DNA from: Lachnospira sp. UBA5912
GTDB lineage: Bacteria > Bacillota > Clostridia > Lachnospirales > Lachnospiraceae
Assembly (NCBI GenBank): GCA_002435585.1
Contig: DJDY01000042.1
Coordinates: 1-5,568, forward strand
Direction of reading: 5' to 3'
Length of the DNA stretch: 5,568 nucleotides
Both the position numbers and the translations under genes were made by a program. Under the pieces are notes generated by a model that did not search any database, was not told where the DNA came from, and saw only the letters and a program-made list of their open reading frames with translations. Shown here piece after piece: positions 5,237 through 5,568 of the stretch (within the stretch, counting starts at the first letter, position 1; every line of letters starts with the position of its first letter).

Positions 5237-5568
5237 ATGTCTAAAGAAGCACAGGTAAAACAGCTTACTGATTACATGGCAAAGTTTATTGCTTATACAG
5301 CAAAGAAGCTTCCAGATGATGTAATAGCAAAACTTCAGGAGTTAAGAGATAAGGAGGACAGTCCTTTATCTAAGACAATCTATAACACAATGTTTGAAAA
5401 TCAGAAACTTGCAGTTGAACTTAACCGTCCAAGCTGTCAGGATACAGGTGTACTCCAGTTCTGGGTAAAGTGTGGTAATAAGTTCCCACTTATCGGCGAA
5501 CTTGAAGCACTTCTTAAGGAAGCAGTAGTACAGGCTACATTTGAAGCACCATTAAGACATAACAGTGT
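5237..5568 (+). CDS. ttdA: L(+)-tartrate dehydratase alpha subunit, N-terminal part (cut by window edge)
   Basis: The first 110 codons of a class I fumarase/tartrate dehydratase alpha subunit; the 3' end is outside the window. The full E. coli protein is about 300 residues. The enzyme is an oxygen-sensitive [4Fe-4S] hydro-lyase that dehydrates L-tartrate to oxaloacetate with a separate beta subunit (TtdB), expected immediately downstream. Visible landmarks are PDDVIAKLQELRD, IYNTMFEN, LNRPSCQDTG with C67 as the expected first cluster ligand, FPLIGELEALLKEAV and APLRHNSV. These track recalled E. coli TtdA (MPDDVVDKLKQL, IYHTMFDN, LNRPACQDTG, FPLLGEL, APLRHNAV) more closely than typical two-subunit fumarase alpha proteins, so tartrate is preferred over fumarate/malate. 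Side activity or fumarase function remains possible. A near-perfect Shine-Dalgarno AAGGAGG (5223-5229) lies seven bases before the ATG. It is probably co-transcribed with the permease across a 135-bp gap. Confidence 0.88.
   Translation, partial: MSKEAQVKQLTDYMAKFIAYTAKKLPDDVIAKLQELRDKEDSPLSKTIYNTMFENQKLAVELNRPSCQDTGVLQFWVKCGNKFPLIGELEALLKEAVVQATFEAPLRHNS

Overview
The window looks like chromosomal DNA from a low-GC, anaerobic Firmicute, most likely a Lachnospiraceae-type Clostridia. The signs are AT-rich intergenic regions, heavy use of ATA (Ile) and AGA (Arg) codons, strong GGAGG-type ribosome binding sites, sigma-A-type promoters and the protein families present. This placement is an inference from composition and style, not from a marker gene.

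Layout. Positions 3-125 are the last 40 codons of a GNAT-type acetyltransferase (plus strand). A perfect-consensus sigma-A promoter (131-159) follows at once and drives a 680-residue membrane hybrid sensor histidine kinase (238-2280) with a CHASE-type extracellular sensor, a kinase core and a C-terminal receiver. No response regulator, Hpt protein or output domain accompanies it in the window. The 259-bp gap 2281-2539 lies between convergent genes and encodes no convincing protein. It does hold two long inverted repeats whose imperfect positions are all G-U pairs in the plus-strand RNA, so it may contain an unrecognised structured RNA or a structured 3' UTR.

The right half looks like a C4-dicarboxylate/tartrate utilisation locus. 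A LysR-type regulator (2540-3412, minus) is divergent from an SLC13/DASS-type anion permease (3833-5101, plus). The permease is followed by the start of a gene that closely resembles the alpha subunit of L(+)-tartrate dehydratase (5237 to the window edge). The beta subunit is expected just outside. The 420-bp divergent region contains a good promoter in each direction and three short dyads placed where LysR-family operators usually lie. One dyad also resembles a Rex redox-repressor site that is one base short in its spacer.

Working model (inference): the LysR protein senses tartrate or a related dicarboxylate and controls itself and the divergent operon. The permease imports the acid, possibly in exchange for succinate, and the [4Fe-4S] dehydratase converts L-tartrate to oxaloacetate, which feeds anaerobic reduction to succinate. 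The histidine kinase and the acetyltransferase show no evident functional link to this locus.
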